64,000 nucleotides of DNA from CBFGWV01 sp965652545. Lineage in GTDB: Bacteria; Pseudomonadota; Gammaproteobacteria; Competibacterales; Competibacteraceae. Positions 53,427 to 60,863 of the stretch are shown here, piece by piece (position 1 is the first letter of the stretch; each line of letters opens with the position of its first letter). Where the stretch lies: assembly GCA_965652545.1 (NCBI GenBank), contig CBFGWV010000002.1, forward strand, positions 1 through 64,000. Reading direction: 5' to 3'. A program made the position numbers and the translations under genes. The notes under the pieces are model-generated. The model made no database searches. It worked only from the letters and a program-made list of their open reading frames with translations, and had not been told where the DNA came from.

Positions 53427-55306
53427 GCGGCCTGCCCCCGCAGCTGCATCACCCGCTCGCGCAGTCTGTCGATGGTCGCCGCGTCGGGCGCGACCACGTC
53501 GCCCACCTCCAGCGCGATACGCGAACGGAACGCCCTGGGCAGGCGTTTGAATGCCCCACCGTGCTTGCGGCTGAATACGCTGCCCCACAACCCTTTGAGC
53601 GCCAGCGGCACGACGGGCACCGGATCGCGCTTGAGAATACGCTCAGTGCCGGCGCGGAACTCCCCGATTTCACCATCGGCGGTAAGCCGCCCCTCGGGGA
53701 AGATGCACACGACCTCACCGGCCCGTAACGTATCGGAGATCCGCTCGAAGGCCTGCTCAAGCAGCTTGGGGTTGGCGCGTGCCGAGGCGATGGGGATGGC
53801 GCCCGCCAGGCGGAACACGGCATGCAGTACAGGGGTGTCGTAGATGCGGTGGTCCATGACGAAGCGCACCGGGCGGCGTATGCAGCCGGCGATGATCAGT
53901 GCATCCACGTAGCTGACATGGTTGCAGACCAGCAGGCACGGCCCCTCGTCCGGCACCTGCTGCAAGCCCTTGGCGTCGATGCGGTAACCCACGTTGATGA
54001 GTATCCACACCAGAAACCGCCAGAGAAACTCCGGCACCAGCGTATAGATGTAGAGGGCCACCACGGCATTGACAACGGCCGTGGCCAGGATGAGCTGCGG
54101 TATGGTCAGGCCGGCCGACAGCAGTGCAATGGCAAACAGTGCCGAACCGACCATGAACCCGGCGTTGATGATGTTGTTGGCCGCGATGATTCGCGAGCGG
54201 CGGCTGGGCTCGCTACGGCTTTGCACCAGTGCCTGCAATGGGACGATATAAAAGCCGCTGAACAACCCCAGCAGGACAATGTCGGCGATGACCCGCCACT
54301 GGCCGGGGTCGGCCAGAAAGGTGGCCGCATCGATGAGCGCAGCGTCGGCGACGTAGTCCGGCCGGGCGAAATACAGGTCTGCCCCGAACACGGTCATGCC
54401 GATGGACCCCAAGGGAACCAGGCCGATCTCGACCTTGTGTCCGGACAAGCGCTCGCACAATAGCGAGCCCAGTCCGATGCCGACGGAGAACAACGCCAAC
54501 AGCACGGTCAACACGTGCTCGTTGCCCCCCAGCACCCGCGGTGCGTAGTTGGGCAGCTGCGCCAGCACGGTCGCGCCGTAGAACCAGAACCAGGAGATGC
54601 CCAGAATCGACAGGAAGACGGTGCGGTTCTCGCGCGCGAAACGGACGTTGTGAACGGTCGCGGTGATGAGATTCCAGTTGAACGTCAGGCCCGGGTCCAC
54701 CGGCGCGGCGATCGGGATCCGCCGGCTGGCCAGGTAGCCGAGCGCGGCAATGGCAACCACCACCGCAGCGACGATCATCGGGCCGACGCCGTGTATGGCG
54801 ATGAGCACACCGCCGACGATAGTACCGAGCAAGATGGCCAGGAAGGTGCCCATTTCCACCAAACCGTTGCCGCCGACCAGTTCGTGCTCGCGCAGATGCT
54901 GCGGCAGGATGCCGAACTTGACCGGACCGAACAGCGCGGACTGAAAACCCATCAGAAACAGAATGAGAAACAGCATCGGCACTGATTGCAGCAGGAATGC
55001 CACGGCCGCCAGGCCCATGATGCCGACCTCGAGCAGTTTGATCTTACGGATCAGGGCGGACTTCTCGAACTTGTCGGCTAATTGCCCGCTGCTGGCAGAA
55101 AAAAGGAAAAACGGCAGGATGAACAGCCCGGCGGCCAGATTGACCAGCAAATCCTTACCACCCTCGGCCACAGCCACCTGGTAGGCGATCATGATGACCA
55201 GCGCATTCTTGAACACGTTGTCATTGAACGCGCCCAGGAACTGGGTGAGGAAGAACGGGCCGAAGCGGCGCTCCGAGAGCAGCTTGAACTGACTGTGTTG
55301 CGCCAT
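53423..55306 (-). CDS. MFS lysophospholipid transporter / 1-acylglycerophosphate acyltransferase fusion
   Basis: A 627-residue fusion. Residues about 1-400 form an LplT-like MFS domain with 12 helices (FGPFFLTQFLGAFNDNVFKNAL at the start). Residues about 415-627 form a PlsC domain with the HX4D catalytic motif in CNHVSYVDAL and the glycerolphosphate motif FPEGRLTADGEI. It lacks the AMP-ligase domain of E. coli Aas. The likely role is flipping and re-acylating lysophospholipids at the inner membrane. The ATG at 55306 is where the family starts. First gene of a seven-gene overlapping run. Confidence 0.85.
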   Translation of the reverse strand: MAQHSQFKLLSERRFGPFFLTQFLGAFNDNVFKNALVIMIAYQVAVAEGGKDLLVNLAAGLFILPFFLFSASSGQLADKFEKSALIRKIKLLEVGIMGLAAVAFLLQSVPMLFLILFLMGFQSALFGPVKFGILPQHLREHELVGGNGLVEMGTFLAILLGTIVGGVLIAIHGVGPMIVAAVVVAIAALGYLASRRIPIAAPVDPGLTFNWNLITATVHNVRFARENRTVFLSILGISWFWFYGATVLAQLPNYAPRVLGGNEHVLTVLLALFSVGIGLGSLLCERLSGHKVEIGLVPLGSIGMTVFGADLYFARPDYVADAALIDAATFLADPGQWRVIADIVLLGLFSGFYIVPLQALVQSRSEPSRRSRIIAANNIINAGFMVGSALFAIALLSAGLTIPQLILATAVVNAVVALYIYTLVPEFLWRFLVWILINVGYRIDAKGLQQVPDEGPCLLVCNHVSYVDALIIAGCIRRPVRFVMDHRIYDTPVLHAVFRLAGAIPIASARANPKLLEQAFERISDTLRAGEVVCIFPEGRLTADGEIGEFRAGTERILKRDPVPVVPLALKGLWGSVFSRKHGGAFKRLPRAFRSRIALEVGDVVAPDAATIDRLRERVMQLRGQAA

Positions 55307-55441
55307 GCACGTGGTCGTCGGCAGTTGAACGCCAGGAGAATAGCATGCCCGCTCGGGCTCGCTGAGGGCCTGCGCGCCGCGTCGCCGAAGGCAATCAATA
55401 CGGTGTAGGATGGCGGGCTTTCGATCGGGGGCACCACCGTC

Positions 55442-56011
55442 ATGCAGGCGTTGATCGACCGCATTCGCCAGGACGCCGTTTATCTCGGCAAGGGCATCGT
55501 CAAAGTCGATGGGTTCATCAACCATCAGATCGACCCGGCGCTGACCGCCGGCATGGGCGAGGCCTTTGCCGCACGTTTCGCCACCTGCGGTGCCACCCGC
55601 GTGATCACTGCCGAGGTCTCGGGCATTCCCCCGGCCCTGGCCACCGCCATGGCGCTGAAGGTGCCGTTGATCTACGCCCGCAAGCAGCGACCGGCAACGT
55701 TGACCGAGCCCTGCTACACCGCACCCACCACCAGCCGCACCAAGGGCAATACCGTCGACCTCCAGGTCTCCAGCCGCTACCTGCATGCTGACGACAAGGT
55801 GCTCATCATCGACGATTTCCTGGCCACCGGAACGACGCTCAACGCGATGGTGTCGATCATCGCCCAGAGCGGCGCCACGCTGGTGGGGATCGGCTGCGTC
55901 GTAGAGAAGATGTGGGAAGGCGGTCGCGAGACCTTGCGCGACGTTCAGGTGCCGATCGAGTCATTGGCCAAGCTGCATCTGGTCGATGAGCGGATCGTCG
56001 TCGAAGATTGA
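55442..56011 (+). CDS. xpt: Xanthine phosphoribosyltransferase
   Basis: Xpt salvages xanthine to XMP with PRPP. The 189-residue product is of the Bacillus-type Xpt rather than the shorter enteric Gpt. It has DGFINHQIDPALTAGMGEAF near the N-terminus, PLIYARKQRPATL, and the PRPP motif VLIIDDFLATGTTLNA near residues 120-135. It is divergent from the MFS-acyltransferase gene and lies upstream of plcP on the same strand. Confidence 0.92.
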   Translation: MQALIDRIRQDAVYLGKGIVKVDGFINHQIDPALTAGMGEAFAARFATCGATRVITAEVSGIPPALATAMALKVPLIYARKQRPATLTEPCYTAPTTSRTKGNTVDLQVSSRYLHADDKVLIIDDFLATGTTLNAMVSIIAQSGATLVGIGCVVEKMWEGGRETLRDVQVPIESLAKLHLVDERIVVED

Positions 56012-56022
56012 TCCACCCGAAA

Positions 56023-56051
56023 CTGCAAAACTCCCGTCACGTTCACTTCAT
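56023..56051 (+). promoter_or_regulatory. Candidate Pho box upstream of plcP
   Basis: Three 7-mers lie on an 11-base period: CTGCAAA (56023), CCGTCAC (56034) and ACTTCAT (56045). Match to the CTGTCAT unit is moderate (4-6 of 7). Position 48-76 bases before plcP and the similar array before btaA support PhoB control, but the call depends on the periodicity. Confidence 0.45.
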
Positions 56052-56103
56052 CGTCATCACCCATTCTTTGCGCCGTCAATGCGAAGAGGGTGATGACGAT
56101 GAA
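56047..56103 (+). promoter_or_regulatory. Hairpin that buries the plcP translation start
   Basis: TTCATCGTCATCACCC (56047-56062) is the exact complement of 56088-56103, giving a perfect 16-bp stem. A second 7-bp stem (TCTTTGC with GCGAAGA, one G-U) fits inside. The right arm holds the possible GTG and ATG starts of plcP, and the inner arm holds the GAAGAGG ribosome site. If transcription starts upstream, the start would be inaccessible in the folded RNA. Confidence 0.7.
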
Positions 56104-56947
56104 TCGATACCGGGCGATCTGGGTGTCCGACGTCCACCTGGGCATCCGCGACTGCAAGGCCGAGTTTCTGCTGGACTTCTTGCAGAAGAACCCGTGTGAC
56201 ACCTTGTACCTGGTCGGCGATCTGATCGACTTCTGGCAGATGCCGCGCAACCGTCGCTGGCCGGACAGCCACAGCGAGGTGTTGCGCTGGATCCTCTCGC
56301 GTGCCGCCACGGATTGCCGCGTGGTGTATATCCCGGGCAATCACGATGAAATCGCCCGCGATTGCATCGGCCTGTTCTTCGGCAATGTGGAGATCCTCGA
56401 ACGCACCATTCACACGACGGCCGACGGCCGCAAGCTGTTGCTCGTCCATGGCGACGAATTCGACAACGCCGTGCGCTGCAATCGCATCACCGAATGGCTG
56501 GGCGACCATGGCTACAACTTGTTGCTGGCACTCAATCGCCTCACCAGCAGGCTGCGCCGCCATTGGAACTATCCTTACTGGTCGCTGGCCGGCGCATTGA
56601 AGCGGCGCATCGGCCATGTCGCCCGTTACATCGAGCGCTTCGAGCATGCTGCGGCGCATGCGGCGCGCAAAGCCGGCTGCGACGGCATCGTCTGCGGCCA
56701 CATCCACCACGCGGCGGTGCGCCGTATCGATGGCGTGCTGTACTGCAACGACGGGGATTGGGTGGAAAGCTGCACGGCGCTGGCCGAGCGTCCCGACGGC
56801 AGTCTGAACCTGATCCACTGGAGCGACAGCAATGTCGTACCGATGCCGGCCCCGCCGCGTGTCGCCTCAGCGACCGCCGACGAACACGAGGTATCGCCAC
56901 AACCCGCCGTAAGCCGCGCGTTCCTGGCAAAGACGGGGACGGAATAA
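56099..56947 (+). CDS. plcP: PlcP-type phospholipase C (metallophosphoesterase)
   Basis: A 282-residue metallophosphoesterase with all motifs: SDVHLG (Asp11, His13), VGDLIDFW, PGNHDE, VHGDEFD and GHIHHA. It resembles LpxH. However, the N-terminal YRAIWVSDVHLGIRDCKAEFLLDFL, the DCIGLFFGNVEI region and YCNDGDWVESCTALAE are those of PlcP, which cuts phospholipids to diacylglycerol under phosphate starvation in Sinorhizobium and marine bacteria. The convergent btaBA genes support this. Alternative starts are GTG 56090 and ATG 56093. The 3' end overlaps btaB by 81 bases. Confidence 0.82.
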   Translation: MNRYRAIWVSDVHLGIRDCKAEFLLDFLQKNPCDTLYLVGDLIDFWQMPRNRRWPDSHSEVLRWILSRAATDCRVVYIPGNHDEIARDCIGLFFGNVEILERTIHTTADGRKLLLVHGDEFDNAVRCNRITEWLGDHGYNLLLALNRLTSRLRRHWNYPYWSLAGALKRRIGHVARYIERFEHAAAHAARKAGCDGIVCGHIHHAAVRRIDGVLYCNDGDWVESCTALAERPDGSLNLIHWSDSNVVPMPAPPRVASATADEHEVSPQPAVSRAFLAKTGTE

Positions 56948-57472
56948 GGTTTCCAAAACCGGGGCGAGCTCCCCGGCCATGCGCACATGGTTGACACCCA
57001 TCCAGCGCGCGAAAGCGGCACTCGGCGTGCGGTGGAAGTCCACCACCGCGATATGCCCGCCCTCGGCCAGGTCGTCCCGGGCTGCCGCGAGCACCTGTTG
57101 CCAGCCGGGGTTGATCATGCTTAGCGCATAGCTGATCAGAATCAGGTCGAACCCGTCTTCGCCGCCCAGCCGGCCGCGGTAGGGTTGCTCGATCAGCCGG
57201 GCGCGATCGTCAAGCCGGCGGCGGGCCTTCTCCAGCATGTCGGCCGAGACATCGACCCCGGTCAACTCGGCATCGGGAAAAGCCGATGCCAGGCGGGCCA
57301 GGTTGACGCCAGTCCCGCAACCGACCTCCAGGATGCGCCGCGGTGCGATGCCTTCGGCTGTCAGCCAGACCTGCGGTGCGTCGCGGCCGAACAGGAATGC
57401 CCAGCGCGTGGCATCGTAGACCCGCGCATGCCAGCGATAGTACTGCCGCATGGACTGCGCCTGGTCGCTCAT
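56867..57472 (-). CDS. btaB: Betaine-lipid synthesis N-methyltransferase BtaB
   Basis: BtaB puts three methyl groups on diacylglycerylhomoserine to give the betaine lipid DGTS. The 201-residue product is a class I SAM methyltransferase: RRILEVGCGTGVNLARLA (motif I, about 48-65), TGVDVSADMLEKARRRL and YALSMINPGW. The assignment rests on these motifs, on the YYRWHARVYDATRWAFLFGRD start typical of BtaB, and on its coupling to btaA (ATGA overlap). Its last 27 codons overlap the end of plcP on the other strand. Confidence 0.85.
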   Translation of the reverse strand: MSDQAQSMRQYYRWHARVYDATRWAFLFGRDAPQVWLTAEGIAPRRILEVGCGTGVNLARLASAFPDAELTGVDVSADMLEKARRRLDDRARLIEQPYRGRLGGEDGFDLILISYALSMINPGWQQVLAAARDDLAEGGHIAVVDFHRTPSAAFARWMGVNHVRMAGELAPVLETLFRPRLCQERAAYGGLWRYLVFVGGR

Positions 57473-58644
57473 GCCTGTACCTGGGCCAGATGGAAGCTCC
57501 CATAGGTACCAACACGGTCGCGGGCGTGCAGACGCTCGGTCAGTTCGGGGAAGAACCGCAGCCGGGCGCGGGCCGACGGCGGAATGAAGTCTGTCGTCAT
57601 GCCGGCCGAGCGCAGGATGATGCGTGTTCCCGGCCGGCTGTTGGCCAGGATGAGGTCCCACTCCTCGGCCAAGCCCGCCGGGTCGTTCCAGGCCAGCCAG
57701 TCCTGGTGGTCCAGCAAGACGTACTGGCTGTAGGTGGCCGGGTTCGCCTTGAGAAAGCCGGACAGCGTCGTGGTGTGCAAGTGCAGCCGGTCCACACGGG
57801 CGCGCAGCGTCTCGAAGTGGTCCGGCAGAAGATAATTGGGACAGCATTCGGGTGTGAAGCGTCCGGTGAGGTATACCCGCCAGAAGTAATTGTCTTTGAA
57901 GGGCACCTGCGTGAACACCTGACGCAATCGGTTGCGCACATAGCCGAGCACGCCATCGTCGCTGTCGCGGGTCATCAGTTGGATTTGCGGCCGCGGCACA
58001 CCCAACAGCGCAAGGGTCATCGGCTGGCGCAGCAGCCAGGCCGAGAATCGGCCCCAGAGCTCCGGCTCCACGCGGGCGTAGATCTCCCGCTGTGTGTCCA
58101 GCGAGTCGGCGTCGAGCAAACCGTCCAGTGCATCGCCTATGCCCTTGCCCGGGCGGCGCAGATAGCGGGTGATGACCCAGGCAACCAAGCCTGAGGTGCC
58201 GCGGTAGTAGAACGAGCGCCTGCGGCCGGTCGGTGCGAAGAAGTGTGCGCGCCGGTCCCAGAAATCGACCGCATAAGCGGGCAGATGGTCGCGGACCTCG
58301 CGGTATGCGCTGGTGTAGCGGCAATCGGCGCCCTCGCCCATCAACGACCATAGGCGGATGAAGTCCCCACCTTTGAACAAGGCGCGCTTCAACTCCAGCA
58401 AAGCATTCTGCCGCGGGTTCACATCGACGCAGTGGATGCTCCGGGGGGCATCGAGGAGGTAGTCCAGCGCATTGCAGCCCGCGCTGGTGAGCATGACCAC
58501 GTCGCTATGCTGATCGATCTCCAGCACCTGGCGGTCCAGCCGCGGGTCTTCCCAGCACAGGTTGTAGATGAGGTTGCGGGTGTGTACCGCCTTGAACAGG
58601 CGATCATGCAAACGCTGGTGGAAGCCTGGACTGGTCACGCTCAT
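57469..58644 (-). CDS. btaA: S-adenosylmethionine:diacylglycerol 3-amino-3-carboxypropyltransferase BtaA
   Basis: BtaA transfers the aminocarboxypropyl group of SAM to diacylglycerol, the first step of betaine lipid synthesis. The 391-residue product belongs to the DUF3419 family, with HTRNLIYNLCWEDPRLDRQVLEI near residue 20, LTSAGCNALDYLLDAP and IHCVDVNPRQNALLELK (SAM binding). It also has the C-terminal SRPGTRIILRSAG. The ATG at 58644 is where the family starts. A three-unit Pho-box array lies 62-90 bases upstream. btaB follows with a four-base overlap. Confidence 0.9.
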   Translation of the reverse strand: MSVTSPGFHQRLHDRLFKAVHTRNLIYNLCWEDPRLDRQVLEIDQHSDVVMLTSAGCNALDYLLDAPRSIHCVDVNPRQNALLELKRALFKGGDFIRLWSLMGEGADCRYTSAYREVRDHLPAYAVDFWDRRAHFFAPTGRRRSFYYRGTSGLVAWVITRYLRRPGKGIGDALDGLLDADSLDTQREIYARVEPELWGRFSAWLLRQPMTLALLGVPRPQIQLMTRDSDDGVLGYVRNRLRQVFTQVPFKDNYFWRVYLTGRFTPECCPNYLLPDHFETLRARVDRLHLHTTTLSGFLKANPATYSQYVLLDHQDWLAWNDPAGLAEEWDLILANSRPGTRIILRSAGMTTDFIPPSARARLRFFPELTERLHARDRVGTYGSFHLAQVQA

Positions 58645-58705
58645 CTGGCGTATTTCCCGATGCCGATGCAATCGGGCCAGTATCCTCAGGCCGTGTTGGC
58701 ATTGG

Positions 58706-58734
58706 ATGACCGGCGAATTGCAGGCCTGTGACAG
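58706..58734 (-). promoter_or_regulatory. Pho box upstream of btaA
   Basis: On the minus strand the 7-mers CTGTCAC, CTGCAAT and CGGTCAT follow each other on an exact 11-base period with 4-base spacers AGGC and TCGC. Matches to CTGTCAT are 6, 5 and 6 of 7, the best in the window. It lies in the 96-base gap between dacC and btaA, so btaBA probably has its own PhoB-dependent promoter. Confidence 0.75.
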
Positions 58735-58740
58735 CATCGA

Positions 58741-59964
58741 TCAGGGCAAGCTGACCGACGCCGCGCGGGTATTCGTCATCGCAGGCGCCTGGGGGTCGGC
58801 CATCCACCCCCAGTCGCGGAACACGCGAACCGCCGCATCGCCGGCACGCGACATGAAGCCACTGGGTGCGACGGTGGAGAGGGCCTGCAAGGGGTAGCGC
58901 TCAATCACCCGGTCACCGCTGCGCACCTCCACCTCGCCGAAAACATCGCCGATCTGCACCGGCATCTGCAGCTCGAACTCACTCGTCGGCCGAGCGATTA
59001 CGTGCACGGCAGGCGCTTCGACGGCGGACACCAGCAGCGGCCGGGGGCGTATCACACCCAATGAAAGCCAAGGGATTTCGCCGCCCCACACGCGCAGGCG
59101 GGCCAACTCGCTTTCGGCCGTCAGCGGTTCGATCTGACGGTAATTGGCATAGCCGTAATCAAGCAGCATGCGGCTTGCGGTAAAGCGGCTTCCCGGCGTG
59201 GGGGCGCCGAGCACGACGCTGATCAGGCGAAAGCCGTTACGCAGTGACGAGTTCACGACGCAGTACCCGGCACTGTTGGTGAAGCCGGTCTTGAGGCCGT
59301 CGACCTCGCCATCCTGGCGCATCAGGCGGTTGCGGTTGCGCTGGGTGATGCCGTTGTGCGTGAACGACTCACGGTTGAAGTACGCGTAGTGCTGGGGATA
59401 GTCGCGAATTATTGCGCTAGCCAGCCGTGCGAGGTCGGCGGCGGTGGTCTGGTGGCCGGCAGCCGGCAGGCCATTGGGGTTGAGGAAATGCGACTGCGTC
59501 ATGCCCAGACCGGCGGCCGTCTCGTTCATCAGCACGGCGAAGGCCTCAACCGACCCGGCCACGTACTCCGCCAACGCCACGGCCGCGTCGTTGCCCGACT
59601 GCACGATCAAGCCGTTGAGCAAGGTGTCGACGGACACCGGTACGCCGAGCTCGAGAAAGGTCCGTGAGCCGCCCATGGACCACGCCCGCTCGCTGACGAC
59701 CACTTGGTCGTCCAGCCGTCCGCGCCCGCTGGCAAGGTGCTGGAACACCACATAAGCCGTCATCAGTTTGGTCAGGCTGGCCGGGGCGCGATGACTGTCC
59801 GCATCGCGCGAGGCCAGTATCGTCCCGGTGCGGGCATCGATGAGGATGTAGCTGGACGCCTGCACGCCGTCCACCTCTACGGCATGGAGCGTCCCTGCCA
59901 TCGGCAGTGCAAGTAGAAGAACAAGGGCCCGCACAAGGCGGGCCACGGGTTGAGACAAGCTCAT
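58741..59964 (-). CDS. dacC: D-alanyl-D-alanine carboxypeptidase, PBP5/6 family
   Basis: A low-molecular-weight penicillin-binding protein that trims the terminal D-Ala from peptidoglycan pentapeptides in the periplasm. The 407-residue product has a signal peptide (cleavage near LHA, about residue 28). The active-site Ser63 and Lys66 are in ASLTKLMTAY, SGN in VQSGNDAAVA and KTG in DGLKTGFTNSAGYC. The C-terminal beta-domain (PBP5_C) follows, and the end is the usual amphipathic anchor region. Which paralogue (dacA or dacC) it corresponds to is uncertain. Confidence 0.93.
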   Translation of the reverse strand: MSLSQPVARLVRALVLLLALPMAGTLHAVEVDGVQASSYILIDARTGTILASRDADSHRAPASLTKLMTAYVVFQHLASGRGRLDDQVVVSERAWSMGGSRTFLELGVPVSVDTLLNGLIVQSGNDAAVALAEYVAGSVEAFAVLMNETAAGLGMTQSHFLNPNGLPAAGHQTTAADLARLASAIIRDYPQHYAYFNRESFTHNGITQRNRNRLMRQDGEVDGLKTGFTNSAGYCVVNSSLRNGFRLISVVLGAPTPGSRFTASRMLLDYGYANYRQIEPLTAESELARLRVWGGEIPWLSLGVIRPRPLLVSAVEAPAVHVIARPTSEFELQMPVQIGDVFGEVEVRSGDRVIERYPLQALSTVAPSGFMSRAGDAAVRVFRDWGWMADPQAPAMTNTRAASVSLP

Positions 59965-60019
59965 GTACGCTGACTGTCGTCGGGCCGCAGTTGGGCCGTT
60001 ATCGTACAGGCGGAGGGCC

Positions 60020-60568
60020 TCAGAGCAAGCCCCGCGGCTCCCATTCCGGTGCGGTGATCTGCTCGGAGCGGCGCTTGCACGCATGCTCCAGCGAATTCAA
60101 CCGCCGCTCCATGTAGTCGGTGACCGCGTGGATGCGCTTGATCTCCTGCAAGGCGAAGATCACACCCATGTCCATATCAAGGTCACGGCTCCACTCGCCC
60201 TGTTCCGCCCGCTCCATGGCGGATAAAACGGGCTCGAACGGACGCGGATCGGTGCCCATGCGGCCGATGAAACGCAGTAGCTTGGAGCGCATGTCACGGA
60301 TGCGGGCCGGGTACAGGTAGTAGATGCCCCAGCCGTCTTCAATGGAGAAGGTGTCGAGGCGAAACTTGCGTTTGAGGTCCTCCAGGCTGTTGCGGTGATA
60401 GACCTTCAGGTCCTTCCACTGGTGGATGGTTTCGCGCACCTGGGAGGCCACGAAGTCCACACTGGTTTCGATCTTGTTGATGATGTAGTCGAGATCCTCC
60501 GACTCCTTCTCGACCTCTCGGCCGAAGGTGACGATGTCCTCATGAACGCTGTCGATTGAATCTTTCAT
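60020..60568 (-). CDS. Hypothetical coiled-coil protein
   Basis: A 182-residue hydrophilic, mostly helical protein without signal peptide or membrane helix; I do not recognise the family. It has heptad-like charged stretches (IVTFGREVEKESEDLDYIIN and the C-terminal EIKRIHAVTDYMERRLNSLEH). The ATG at 60568 is chosen. An upstream ATG at 60616 would start almost at the transcription start implied by a TATACT at 60625-60630. It is divergent from phaC, so a role with the PHA granule (phasin-like) is possible but speculative. Confidence 0.65.
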   Translation of the reverse strand: MKDSIDSVHEDIVTFGREVEKESEDLDYIINKIETSVDFVASQVRETIHQWKDLKVYHRNSLEDLKRKFRLDTFSIEDGWGIYYLYPARIRDMRSKLLRFIGRMGTDPRPFEPVLSAMERAEQGEWSRDLDMDMGVIFALQEIKRIHAVTDYMERRLNSLEHACKRRSEQITAPEWEPRGLL

Positions 60569-60863
60569 GTGCCGCTCGTGGGTTTCCGGTTGGACCGTCC
60601 GTGGAGACCGTGTCATAGGGTTTAAGTATAGGTGCTTGCCAGGATAAGTCGGCTCGGTCGAGCTGCCACAAAACCAGGGTAAACGTTCGGCCCGGCAATC
60701 TACCACCGGGTATGCCCATAGGCGATTCTCCAAACGGCTACATCTTGGCATCGGGGCCCCTCGCCCACCGATGGCGGGCAGAGTTTAAGCATAAATTGCG
60801 CCATTTGCGGATGCGTGCTCAGTGTGGTCTTCTGTCACCCTTTGCGAGGCGCCCCCGACCAGC

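Noticed and set aside
56099..56947. Assignment of the metallophosphoesterase as LpxH
   Set aside because: The catalytic motifs are shared with LpxH, but the DCKAEFLLDFL and CNDGDWVESCTALAE segments and convergent btaBA fit PlcP better. Residual doubt is noted in the feature.
58707..58741. Intrinsic terminator in the dacC-btaA gap
   Set aside because: No stem with a T-run is seen; the repeated pattern is the Pho-box array.
60833..60839. CTGTCAC upstream of phaC as a Pho box
   Set aside because: A single unit only; the bases 11 upstream and 11 downstream do not resemble a second unit.
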